DNA of 64,000 nucleotides, taken from the NCBI GenBank assembly GCA_034399355.1, contig JAXMMT010000027.1, positions 34,834 through 98,833 of the forward strand, written 5' to 3'. Shown piece by piece: positions 7,664-16,303 of the stretch. The notes beneath the pieces are model-generated. The model was not told where the DNA came from and searched no databases. It saw only the letters and a list, made by a program, of their open reading frames with translations. This stretch comes from UBA2279 sp034399355. GTDB taxonomy: Bacteria; Actinomycetota; Coriobacteriia; Anaerosomatales; Anaerosomataceae. How positions within the stretch are numbered: position 1 is the first letter of the stretch; each line of letters begins with the position of its first letter. A program made the translations under genes and the position numbers.

Positions 7664-9154
7664 ATGGTCTCGTGGCCTCACTGGCTTGTCACTATCATTA
7701 TTGTGCCTCTCGTCGGGGCGGTGCTGACGCCTATCGTCGGCCGAGGACGACCGAAGGTAATACCCGTGTGGTCTCTCGGCATTATGACCGCAACGTCGCT
7801 GGCCGCACTCATGCTGATCATCAGGGTGGCCCAAGAGGGACCGTTCTCTTACTTTGTTGGCGGGTGGGCACGCCCGTACGGTATCGAACTTCATTTCGAT
7901 GAGTTCAGCGCGTCGGTAGGCATCATATGTTTGATCGGTTGGCTTGCGCTGCTGTTCTCCTACCACTATGTGGCCGAGACGATCCCCGTACGCCGCGTCC
8001 CTTATTTCTACACCCTGGTCTTGCTCAACCTCGCCGGCATGATCGGGTTCGTTGTCACCGGTGACCTGTTCAACCTCTTCGTCTTCCTGGAAATCCTGTC
8101 GCTTTCCGCCTACGCGCTGGTCGCGGTAAGCGGTGAGCGCGTCGCTGAGATGGCTGCGTTCAAGTACCTCGTCATGGGCGCCATATCCTCTATCATCGTC
8201 CTATTTTCTGTTGGGCTTCTCTACTCGGTCACAGGCAGTCTCAATATGGCCGACATCTCGTCTCGTCTCGCGGGCGTCGAACAACGACTGCCCGTCATGC
8301 TCGCACTTGCGGGTCTAGCGATGAGCTTCATGGTGAAAGCGGCGATCTTCCCGCTGCACATATGGTTGCCTGACGCGCATTCAATCGCCCCGAGTCCGGT
8401 CAGTGCTATCCTCTCGGGCCTCGTGGTGAAGGTGGGCGTCTTCGGTCTCCTGCGCGTCTACCAGATTTTCTATGGCGCGGGCACCTACGACCTAACCGGC
8501 CTGAACACGGCCCTTGTGTGGTTGGGCGCCATCTCCATCGTCATGGGCGCGTTTTTCGCCATCTTCCAGGAAGACATCAAGATGATGCTCGCCTACTCGA
8601 CGATCTCGAACGTGGGCTACATCATGATGGGCCTCGGCCTAGCGTCGCAGTACGGCTTAATCGGCGCGACAGTGCACATATTCAACCACGCTCTGATCAA
8701 GGGCACGCTCTTTCTCGCCGTCGGCGCGATCATCCACAAGACGGGATACCGTACGCTCACCGACCTGCGCGGCGTGGGCAAGGCGATGCCACTGACGAGC
8801 CTAGCCGTCTCTATCGGAGCCATCTCCATCGTTGGCATCCCTCCAACTGCAGGCTTCCTGTGCAAGTGGTACATCGCCCTTGGCGCATTTCAGGCCGAGA
8901 AACCAGCGTTCGGGATCGCGCTCATCTTCGGCGCCCTGTTCATCTTCGTTTACTACATACGCATGGTGAACTCGTTCTACTTCCAGAAGCCGACACACCC
9001 CGAGATCCTTGAGGTCGGGGAGGCTCCCCTTTCCATGCTGATCCCGATTCTGGTACTCGCGACCCTATGCCTGGTGATGGGCATCTTGGGCAGGATACCG
9101 ATCAGCTTCATCGAACCCGCCGTGATCCGCATGCTCGGCCCGTTTGGGGGATAA
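7664..9154 (+). CDS. mrpD: proton-conducting antiporter subunit D (first of four antiporter-like subunits)
   Basis: The 496-residue, about 14-helix protein belongs to the NuoL/M/N-MrpA/D family. Conserved channel residues are present: Glu in FVFLEILSLSAYALV (TM5), Lys in SFMVKAAIFPLHIWLPDAH (TM7), Lys 256 in SGLVVKVGVFG (TM8) and Lys in GFLCKWYIALG (TM12). With the adjacent mrpC it is the best match for MrpD. It carries ions across the cytoplasmic membrane using the proton motive force. Confidence 0.92.
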   Translation: MVSWPHWLVTIIIVPLVGAVLTPIVGRGRPKVIPVWSLGIMTATSLAALMLIIRVAQEGPFSYFVGGWARPYGIELHFDEFSASVGIICLIGWLALLFSYHYVAETIPVRRVPYFYTLVLLNLAGMIGFVVTGDLFNLFVFLEILSLSAYALVAVSGERVAEMAAFKYLVMGAISSIIVLFSVGLLYSVTGSLNMADISSRLAGVEQRLPVMLALAGLAMSFMVKAAIFPLHIWLPDAHSIAPSPVSAILSGLVVKVGVFGLLRVYQIFYGAGTYDLTGLNTALVWLGAISIVMGAFFAIFQEDIKMMLAYSTISNVGYIMMGLGLASQYGLIGATVHIFNHALIKGTLFLAVGAIIHKTGYRTLTDLRGVGKAMPLTSLAVSIGAISIVGIPPTAGFLCKWYIALGAFQAEKPAFGIALIFGALFIFVYYIRMVNSFYFQKPTHPEILEVGEAPLSMLIPILVLATLCLVMGILGRIPISFIEPAVIRMLGPFGG

Positions 9155-9155
9155 G

Positions 9156-10631
9156 ATGGAAGTCGTCGATATCCGGCCGATACTCGCACCAGTGCTCTCC
9201 CTTGTCTGTGCTGGACTGATTTTCCTCACGGGTAGGCAGACTTTCTGGCGGCGGACGTGGAGCCTGCTGGCGGCCGTGCTCAAGCTCGGCGTCATCATGT
9301 CGATGCTGCCCGGGACGTTGAACGGGACCATCTACGTCTTTAAACTAATGGATTTCACACCCGGCATCGGACTGGGGTTCCGCGTCGACGCTCTCGGCAT
9401 GTTCTTTGCAATCATTTCCTCCACGCTATGGCTGCTCACGACGATCTACGCGATCGGATACATGGAACCCGAGCAGTCCAAGGTGCGGTTCTTCGGATTC
9501 TTCGCACTATGCGTCTCCACGACCGTGGGTATTGCGTTTGCCGAGAACCTCCTCACGCTCTTCCTCTTCTACGAGAGCCTGACGATCGTCACCTACCCGC
9601 TCGTCATTCACGAGGAGACACCAGCGGCCTTCAAGGCAGGCAAGAAGTACCTCGCCTACACGCTGATCGGTGGCGCGTTCATCTTGCTTGGCACCGTACT
9701 CACGTATCACACCGCAGGAACGCTGACCCTCAGTAAGCCCGGGATTCTCACGCTCGCTAACGGGACGCAAACTCTCACGCTGCTCTTCGTGACTCTTATC
9801 GCCGGCTTTGGCGTGAAGGCAGCCATTATGCCGCTTCACGGTTGGCTGCCAACAGCGATGGCAGCGCCGACGCCGGTGAGCGCCTTGCTGCATGCGGTCG
9901 CTGTCGTCAAGGCAGGCGCGTTCGGCATTCTGCGCGTCATATACAACGTGTTCGGCGTGGAGCTCCTCAGGCAGATGAACCTCACGGTATGGCTCGCGTG
10001 GCTCGCCGCGTTCACGATTCTCACAGCATCGTTCATTGCACTGTTCCAGGACAACTTCAAGCGACGGCTGGCATATTCGACCGTCAGCCAACTCTCCTAC
10101 ATAATCCTCGGCGCGGCGCTGCTGACGCCGATGGCAGCCATGGCTGCCATCGTGCACATTGCAAACCAGGCTTTCGCAAAGATAACGATGTTCTTCGTTG
10201 CCGGCGCCATCCAGCGCAAGACCGGTAAGACGTCGATTCGCGAGTTTGCCGGTATCGGTTACCAGATGCCTTACACCATGGGCGCGTTCACGGTTGCGGC
10301 GCTAAGCTTCGTCGGGGTGCCACTGTTCGCCGGCTTCATCACAAAGTGGTACCTCTCGCTCGGTGCGCTAGAAGCCGGCGCGTGGTGGTTCGTGGTGGTG
10401 ATGATAGCCAGTGCATTGCTGAACGCCGCGTACTTCCTGCCAATAGTCTACCTCGCGTACTTCAAGGCACCCCCTGGTACTCGGTTCCATGTTGACGAAG
10501 CGCCCTTGACGCTGCTCATCCCCACCGTTATATGCGCGCTGTACGTGATCGTTCTCGGTACGACCGCCGAAGTTCCTTGGATGCCCTTATCCCTGGCTCG
10601 CACGGCGGTTCAGTTCTTCTTCGGCCTGTAG
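9156..10631 (+). CDS. second NuoL/M-like antiporter subunit
   Basis: ATG 9156 follows GGGGGATAAG and lies one base past the mrpD stop; an upstream in-frame TTG (9144) overlaps mrpD and is less likely. The 491-residue membrane protein has the TM5 Glu (LFLFYESLTIVTYPLV), the TM7 Lys (GFGVKAAIMPLHGWLP), TM8 Lys 252 (VAVVKAGAFG) and the TM12 Lys (GFITKWYLSLG), so its proton path appears complete. It is closer to the next subunit than to mrpD (shared YPLV-HEETP loop), suggesting a duplication inside the operon. Confidence 0.88.
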   Translation: MEVVDIRPILAPVLSLVCAGLIFLTGRQTFWRRTWSLLAAVLKLGVIMSMLPGTLNGTIYVFKLMDFTPGIGLGFRVDALGMFFAIISSTLWLLTTIYAIGYMEPEQSKVRFFGFFALCVSTTVGIAFAENLLTLFLFYESLTIVTYPLVIHEETPAAFKAGKKYLAYTLIGGAFILLGTVLTYHTAGTLTLSKPGILTLANGTQTLTLLFVTLIAGFGVKAAIMPLHGWLPTAMAAPTPVSALLHAVAVVKAGAFGILRVIYNVFGVELLRQMNLTVWLAWLAAFTILTASFIALFQDNFKRRLAYSTVSQLSYIILGAALLTPMAAMAAIVHIANQAFAKITMFFVAGAIQRKTGKTSIREFAGIGYQMPYTMGAFTVAALSFVGVPLFAGFITKWYLSLGALEAGAWWFVVVMIASALLNAAYFLPIVYLAYFKAPPGTRFHVDEAPLTLLIPTVICALYVIVLGTTAEVPWMPLSLARTAVQFFFGL

Positions 10632-10644
10632 GGGGAGATAGTTC

Positions 10645-12147
10645 ATGGAGAGTCAGCTTATCGTTTCAAACATACTGCCGGCCGCGTTCTTGTTGCCCGT
10701 CCTAGCCGCTGTCGTGGTGGTCCCGATAACGCGACTCTCTGAACACGCCCGGGCCATCGGACTGACGGTGATGTGTCTGGGGACCGTCGTGGTCGCGGCA
10801 AGCTTCATACCCGGCATCCTGGACGGGCGCATTTACGAGATCTACCTGCTGCGTCTGACGCCCCAGATCTGGATTCACATGCGCGTCGATCCGATGGGTG
10901 CGCTGTTCGGGATCACGGCGTCGGTGCTGTGGCTGCTCGCTCTGGTCTACTCCTTTGGCTACATGGCCGACGAGCACCACAAGAGTCGCTACTACGCATT
11001 CTTCATGCTGAGCCTCGCATGGACGATGGGTGTTGCCTACTCAGGAAACCTGCTGACCTTCCTTGTCTTCTACGAACTCTTCTCGATCCTGACCTACCCG
11101 CTCGTCACACACGAAGAGACCCCTGAGGCCATGGCTGCCGGTACCAAGTACATCATCTACATCCTCATCGGCAGTTCGTTCGTTCTTCTCGCCATCGTGT
11201 TCACGTACTTCCTTGCCGGCGACCAGACGCTTGCTACCCAAGGGCTGCTCTCCATGGACATGGGCAAGGCCAACCTCATCGTGATCTTCGTGTGCTTCCT
11301 CATCGGCTTCGGGGTGAAGGCTGCGATCTTCCCGCTGCACGGATGGGTCCCCGATGCCCACCCGGCTGCACCGGCGCCGTTCTCGACCGTGCTGTCCGGC
11401 ATCATGGTCGCCATAGGGACGTTCGGCATCATGCGCGTTGCCTTCAACGTCTTCGGCCTGGAACTCCTTGGCCAACTCGGCGTGATGTGTTACGTGCAGT
11501 ACCTCGCCGCGTTCACGATCATCTTCGCGGCGATTCTTGCGGTGAACCAAGACAACCTCAAGCGTCGCCTCGCTTACTCGACGATCAGCCAGATGGGTTA
11601 TGTCATGCTCGGTATCGCACTGCTCGGCCAAGAGGCGTTCGTCGGTGCACTCGTCCACGTCACCAACCATGCATTCATGAAGGGCACGCTGTTCTTGTGC
11701 GTTGGTCTGCTCATCAAGCAGGCTGGCATACACAAAGTGAGCGAGCTGCGCGGCATCGCCAAGAAGATGCCCATAACTATGGCCGCATTCTCGGTCGCCG
11801 CGCTTTCGATGATCGGTACGCCGCCGCTCTCCGGGTTCGTGAGCAAGTGGTACCTGGGTCTGGGGACACTCGGGGTTAAGCAGCCACTCTACCTGGCCGT
11901 GCTGCTCGGCGGCGCGCTGCTTGCAGCCATCTATCTGCTGCCCATCGTCTATTCTGCATACTTCCTAGAGCCGGAGTCTACAGAAAATGATGATTCCGTG
12001 AGCGCAACAACCCGCGAGGCGCCGCTCTCGATGCTCGTACCTGCGGTGGCCGCAGCCGGACTGACAGTCATTCTAGGTCTGTTTGCGGCCACACCCGGCC
12101 TCCCGCTCTCACTCGCACGGCTCGCAGCAAAAATCGCATTCCACTAG
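10645..12147 (+). CDS. third NuoL/M-like antiporter subunit, TM8 lysine replaced
   Basis: The 500-residue protein begins at ATG 10645 after GGGGGAG. It resembles the preceding subunit along its length (FLVFYELFSILTYPLVTHEE, GFGVKAAIFPLHGWVPDAH, GFVSKWYLGLGT). The TM8 position that is Lys in the other three antiporter subunits of this operon is Ala 256 (SGIMVAIGTFG). TM5 Glu, TM7 Lys and TM12 Lys remain. The change may weaken or alter proton transfer, or the subunit may be mainly structural. Confidence 0.88.
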   Translation: MESQLIVSNILPAAFLLPVLAAVVVVPITRLSEHARAIGLTVMCLGTVVVAASFIPGILDGRIYEIYLLRLTPQIWIHMRVDPMGALFGITASVLWLLALVYSFGYMADEHHKSRYYAFFMLSLAWTMGVAYSGNLLTFLVFYELFSILTYPLVTHEETPEAMAAGTKYIIYILIGSSFVLLAIVFTYFLAGDQTLATQGLLSMDMGKANLIVIFVCFLIGFGVKAAIFPLHGWVPDAHPAAPAPFSTVLSGIMVAIGTFGIMRVAFNVFGLELLGQLGVMCYVQYLAAFTIIFAAILAVNQDNLKRRLAYSTISQMGYVMLGIALLGQEAFVGALVHVTNHAFMKGTLFLCVGLLIKQAGIHKVSELRGIAKKMPITMAAFSVAALSMIGTPPLSGFVSKWYLGLGTLGVKQPLYLAVLLGGALLAAIYLLPIVYSAYFLEPESTENDDSVSATTREAPLSMLVPAVAAAGLTVILGLFAATPGLPLSLARLAAKIAFH

Positions 12148-12156
12148 GGGGAAACA

Positions 12157-14781
12157 ATGGAGGGTTCTGAACACATAGCACGTAGCGCGTTACCCGCGCT
12201 GATCGTGCTGGTGCCGCTGGCATCGGCGCTGCTCGTGCGCCCGCTCGGCAAGTGGAACGAAAGTGTGCGCAACATCTACGTGGCCGTCGTGACGGGTGTG
12301 ACACTGCTCATGACCGCCGGACTCGTACCGTTGATCGCCGAACATCACAAGATCACTTACTCGATACCGGCGCTCATCGGCGAACTGAGCTTCACCGTAG
12401 ACTCGTTCAGCATGCTCTTCGCACTGTTCTCGGCATTCGTGTGGTTCTGCTCCACCCTCTACTCGCTCGATTACCTCAAACACGAGAAGAAGCGTGACCG
12501 CTACCACATCACAAACCTGGTCGTGCTCGCGGCGATGCTCGGCGTCGTGCTCGCGGGCGATCTGATCACTCTCTACGTCAGTTTCGAAGCACTCGGTCTC
12601 GTGGCGTATCTCTTTGTCGTCCATACCGAAACAGACGAAGCGAAGAAGTCATCGATCAAGTACTTCTGGATGACGGTTGTGGGCGGTTTCGCTCTCATCG
12701 GGGGCATCTTCCTCACTTACGCACTGGGTGGTACCGGCGCGATCGCGCCGGTACCTATCGAGCACAGCGCACCGATCCTGCGCTGGGCCGCATTCGCACT
12801 CCTCACGTTGGGGTTCGGTGTGAAGGCGGGCATGCTGCCCGTCCACGTGTGGCTTCCCGACGCTCACCCGGTCGCACCGTCCCCGGCAAGTGCCCTGCTC
12901 TCAGGCGTGATGATCAAAGCAGGCGCCTACGGCATCTTCCGCACAGTGACGGCATTGTTCCGCCCCGAACTGGGCGAGCACATAGCCCACGAGTTGTGGC
13001 ACTTCAGCGCTCAGATCGGGCTGGTCGTGCTGTGGATCGGTATTGCGACGATGTTCATCGGCGTTGTGATGGCCCTCGGTCAACACAACGCCAAGCGCAT
13101 GCTCGCCTACCACAGCGTGAGCCAGATGGGCTTCATACTCGCGGGCATCGGCGCAGCAGGCTACCTTGGCTCGCACGGCGCGCTGGGCTACGCCGGCGGG
13201 CTCTACCACATCGTGAACCACGCGCTATTCAAGGCGTGCCTCTTCCTCGGCGTAGGCGCGGTCTTCTTCCGCACGGGCTCGCTCGACATGTACAAGCTTG
13301 GCGGACTGTGGAAGAAGATGCCGCTCACCTTCCTGTTCACGCTGATCGCGGCATGCGGTATCACGGGCATACCGCTGTTCAACGGTTTCGTGAGCAAGTG
13401 CCTTATTCACCACGCGATTGTCGAGGCCTGGGAGCTACACGAACTCGCATCGCTCGGTATCGCAGAGAAGATCTTCATGGTCACCTGCGGCGGCACCGCC
13501 TGCTCGTTCATCAAGTTGATCGGTCTCGTGTTTCTCGGCAAACCAAAAGTCGAGTATGGGCCCAAGGTCAAAGACGCACCGCCGCGCATGCTGATCGCTA
13601 TGGGCCTGCTCGCAACCGCCATCATCACGCTCGGCCTCTTCCCGCAAATCGTGCTCAACGGCGTCGTGGCGCCCGGCCTGCACACCTGGGGCCTGCACTC
13701 CGACCTCATCGTGCACTACCTGGAGCACTCTTTCATGAGCATGGCCGACATCATGTCGGTCGTCACTGCGTTCGCCATCGGCTTCACGATCTTCTTCGTC
13801 GGCATGAAGTTCGGTCTCTTCCATTTGCATGCGCCCAAGTGGTTCGGCGTGGACTACTGGTATCGCAAGACGGCGGCGTGGTTCGTCGCGTTCTGTCGCT
13901 GGATTGACGAATGGTACGAGATCTACCGTCACAACATCTCAAAGCTCCTGCGCTGGCTACGCTTCCTCGTCACCGTCGTCACCGGTTCATCCGAGCCGCG
14001 TGATCAACACTTCGTGCAACAGGCACACCTGCTCCTGGAGCGTGAACGTCACGCCACGGTATGCCATGCGATCACGATGGCCATCAGCCAGTCGCGTGAA
14101 CATTCCAACGAGAAGAGCGACACAGCCTGCCAGGATATAGTCGATGCCGTTCGTGATATCGCATCCGACATGGCGACTACGCTTTTCAAGGAGCGCTTCA
14201 GTGTCGTGTCAGACTTCGTCCGGAACGACCAGACGAATGCGATTCGGGACGTCCTCGCGCCAATAGTCTCATCGCTGTCCCAGTCCCGTGAGGCCATCGG
14301 ACGGACCGCTCTCGCACTCGCCCAAAAACGCATAGCGGGTGAGGACGTACAGCCTGACATCTTGGCCTCTATGAACCGCATCCTGTCCGAGGAACACTTT
14401 GACCAGCGTCTCCATGAGTTTGCGTCGCAAACCCTCTTGCCATCCGACAGTCTGATTCCCTCGGCGGCACAGCTCTCCACGTATCGAGTCGAGGGACACA
14501 GCCGTCTGGAGCGTGCAGAGGAGTGGGCGGCGGCGTCTCGAGTCGAGGGACACAGCCGTCTGGAGCGTACGACGGCATGGGCGACAAATATAACGCGGAT
14601 TGCCGTTGGAAGCGTCACGCAGGAGCGCGTGGATTGGATGACCGGCGACCGCTCGGGCATGGAAAGCGTCCTCCACACACGCCGCCAGATCCAGCGCTAC
14701 GCGCGCGACATGAGCTTTAATATCGCCGTCCTCCTTATCGCGCTGCTCATCTTCCTCGCAGCGCTTGCGAATAACCTTTAG
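12157..14781 (+). CDS. fourth NuoL-like antiporter subunit with long C-terminal extension
   Basis: The 874-residue protein starts at ATG 12157 after GGGGGAAAC. Residues 1-500 form an antiporter domain with TM5 Glu (YVSFEALGLVAYLFVV), TM7 Lys (GFGVKAGMLPVHVWLPDAH), TM8 Lys 254 and TM12 Lys (GFVSKCLIHHA). Further helices and an amphipathic stretch run to about 600. Residues 605-845 form a mostly helical, charged soluble region not usual for this family. It contains an 18-residue tandem repeat (SRVEGHSRLER core, about 776-811), and a final helix at about 850-870 re-enters the membrane. The extension could link subunits or sense a signal; its role is unknown. Confidence 0.87.
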   Translation: MEGSEHIARSALPALIVLVPLASALLVRPLGKWNESVRNIYVAVVTGVTLLMTAGLVPLIAEHHKITYSIPALIGELSFTVDSFSMLFALFSAFVWFCSTLYSLDYLKHEKKRDRYHITNLVVLAAMLGVVLAGDLITLYVSFEALGLVAYLFVVHTETDEAKKSSIKYFWMTVVGGFALIGGIFLTYALGGTGAIAPVPIEHSAPILRWAAFALLTLGFGVKAGMLPVHVWLPDAHPVAPSPASALLSGVMIKAGAYGIFRTVTALFRPELGEHIAHELWHFSAQIGLVVLWIGIATMFIGVVMALGQHNAKRMLAYHSVSQMGFILAGIGAAGYLGSHGALGYAGGLYHIVNHALFKACLFLGVGAVFFRTGSLDMYKLGGLWKKMPLTFLFTLIAACGITGIPLFNGFVSKCLIHHAIVEAWELHELASLGIAEKIFMVTCGGTACSFIKLIGLVFLGKPKVEYGPKVKDAPPRMLIAMGLLATAIITLGLFPQIVLNGVVAPGLHTWGLHSDLIVHYLEHSFMSMADIMSVVTAFAIGFTIFFVGMKFGLFHLHAPKWFGVDYWYRKTAAWFVAFCRWIDEWYEIYRHNISKLLRWLRFLVTVVTGSSEPRDQHFVQQAHLLLERERHATVCHAITMAISQSREHSNEKSDTACQDIVDAVRDIASDMATTLFKERFSVVSDFVRNDQTNAIRDVLAPIVSSLSQSREAIGRTALALAQKRIAGEDVQPDILASMNRILSEEHFDQRLHEFASQTLLPSDSLIPSAAQLSTYRVEGHSRLERAEEWAAASRVEGHSRLERTTAWATNITRIAVGSVTQERVDWMTGDRSGMESVLHTRRQIQRYARDMSFNIAVLLIALLIFLAALANNL
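14484..14568 (+). repeat. 54-bp-period tandem repeat inside the fourth antiporter gene
   Basis: A 31-base stretch at 14484-14514 recurs without change at 14538-14568, a period of 54 bp or 18 codons. It encodes two copies of RVEGHSRLER followed by a variable half. Perfect identity at third codon positions suggests a recent duplication. Confidence 0.9.
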
Positions 14782-14789
14782 TCATCCGC

Positions 14790-14823
14790 AACCCGCGGCG
14801 AGGACCTCTCCTCGCCGCGGGTT
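14790..14823 (+). terminator. strong hairpin ending the Mrp-like operon
   Basis: A perfect 15-bp stem (14790-14804 with 14809-14823, AACCCGCGGCGAGGA type) with a four-base loop lies eight bases after the stop of the last antiporter gene. No long T-run follows (GTCTATC), so it may act as a weakly intrinsic terminator or an mRNA-stabilising end. Confidence 0.7.
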
Positions 14824-14925
14824 GTCTATCACGCCTCGTAACAGATCTGCTGGCGCACTCCGGTGCTGGAGTATAGTGGGTCGGGTACGCAAGTCCAGCC
14901 TAGCCGAACATGGGGGTGTTGCCAC

Positions 14926-15852
14926 GTGATCTTGACGGTTACCCTGAATCCGTCAGTCGATAAGGTGTTCGAGGTCTCTGGGCTCTCGCTGGGAGGCCTC
15001 AACCGTATCGGGAACACCTTCACGCAGCCCGGCGGCAAGGGCGTCAACATCGCCTTCATGCTCAGAGCGCTCGGCCACGAGATCACCGCCATGGGCTTCG
15101 CAGGCGATGGCCCCGGCCGCTTCATACAGAACTCCCTTCGTGATGCGGGTATCACCACTGCCTTCACGCTGTTGCCGGGCAAGACACGCACGAACTACGC
15201 CCTGCTCGATCCGCAAGCGGGCTCACTGACAGAACTGCTGTCGCCGGGTCCCGAGGCGACTCCAACCGACATCGCAGTACTCCGCTCGACGTTCGAGCGC
15301 CTGTTGGGTCTTGCTGATATGGTCGTGATCGCAGGCAGCCTCCCTCCGGGTGTCGAGCCCACGTTCTGCGCGGAGCTCGTCCGCCTGGCGACGTCACGTG
15401 GAGTCCGGGTCGCCGTGAACGTCCGGGAGGAGATCATGAATGCCGCTCTCTCCGCTCGGCCATTCCTGGCCGAGCCTGATCTTCGCGACGTGACCGTGTA
15501 CGGCGACTACGACCTGTCTGAACACGATGGTCGCTTGGCACTCGCTCGACATGTGGCGAAGAGCGCGGAAATCGCCGTGGTCAATGCAGGACATGAAGTC
15601 ATCTGCGTCTCGGGAGAGAAGTCGGTCTCGGTGAAAGTCCCCGCATGTGGCCTTCTCGGCAGAATACGCCTTGATGATGCGCTTATCGCTGGCGTGATCG
15701 ACGCGACCACCGGCGGTGACGTGCTCGAGGACCTCGCGCGCGAAGGTGTGGCCGCCGCGCTTGCCGCCGCTTCTTCCCCCAACGGTCAGTTCACGTCCCG
15801 TGATGATATCCAATCCTGTCTTGACCGTGTCGAGGTGACTCCTGATGCCTGA
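14926..15852 (+). CDS. PfkB-family (1-phosphofructokinase-like) protein with altered catalytic loop
   Basis: GTG 14926 follows GGGGGTG and gives 308 residues, the normal FruK/PfkB length. Kept motifs: LTVTLNPSVDKVFEV at the N-terminus, PGGKGVNIA (about 35) and GSLPPGVEP (about 137). The anion-hole motif GAGD near residue 249 is RLDD (LDDALIAGV): the catalytic Asp position is kept but the glycines are lost. The usual DTSGE and KPNxxE segments read NVREE and EPDLRD. Phosphorylation of fructose-1-phosphate or tagatose-6-phosphate is therefore doubtful; a sensor role is possible. It overlaps the CBS gene by eight bases and is the first gene of a three-gene unit. Confidence 0.82.
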   Translation: MILTVTLNPSVDKVFEVSGLSLGGLNRIGNTFTQPGGKGVNIAFMLRALGHEITAMGFAGDGPGRFIQNSLRDAGITTAFTLLPGKTRTNYALLDPQAGSLTELLSPGPEATPTDIAVLRSTFERLLGLADMVVIAGSLPPGVEPTFCAELVRLATSRGVRVAVNVREEIMNAALSARPFLAEPDLRDVTVYGDYDLSEHDGRLALARHVAKSAEIAVVNAGHEVICVSGEKSVSVKVPACGLLGRIRLDDALIAGVIDATTGGDVLEDLAREGVAAALAAASSPNGQFTSRDDIQSCLDRVEVTPDA

Positions 15853-16297
15853 CCGTAAAGTTGTCGATATCATGACGCGCGATCTTACAGCGCTCACTCC
15901 TGAGACCAGCCTTCAGCAAGCAGCGCATCTGTTCAGTCTCATGCGCATCTCCGGGCTACCCGTCGTCGATGAGCAGCAGCGCGTGATCGGTTTCCTCTCT
16001 GAAGCCGACATCATCGATGCGATATCGCCTCGCAGCCGGGATCACTCGGGAATCTTTCTTATGGACTTCGGTGAGATCGCACGCAAGATGCGCAGTGCCA
16101 GCAATGCTGTAGTACGCGACTACATGACCGAACACCCGATCACCGTCGAAGAATCGCAGGACATCGGGAGTGTGTCCGAGATCATGCTTACCGAACACAC
16201 GAAGATCCTACCGGTCGTTCGCGATGGCGTCTTGATTGGAATCGTCAACCGCGCTGACGCCTGTAGCGCGCTCATGGAAGACCACTGGGAGTCCTGA
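15845..16297 (+). CDS. CBS-domain pair protein
   Basis: The 150-residue soluble protein is made of two CBS motifs: VVDIMTRDLTALTPETSLQQ to LSEADIID (residues 5-60) and VRDYMTEHPITVEESQDIG to IVNRADACSAL (about 90-145). Such Bateman modules bind adenosine nucleotides or c-di-AMP and regulate enzymes and transporters. It overlaps the pfkB-like gene at its start and lies six bases before the antiporter gene, so it probably regulates one of them. The ligand is not readable from sequence. Confidence 0.9.
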   Translation: MPDRKVVDIMTRDLTALTPETSLQQAAHLFSLMRISGLPVVDEQQRVIGFLSEADIIDAISPRSRDHSGIFLMDFGEIARKMRSASNAVVRDYMTEHPITVEESQDIGSVSEIMLTEHTKILPVVRDGVLIGIVNRADACSALMEDHWES

Positions 16298-16303
16298 CAT
16301 ATC

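Noticed and set aside
12849..13907. 352-codon plus-strand frame inside the fourth antiporter gene
   Set aside because: Arg/His-rich composition typical of an out-of-frame shadow in GC-rich DNA; the NuoL-like frame has clear motifs.
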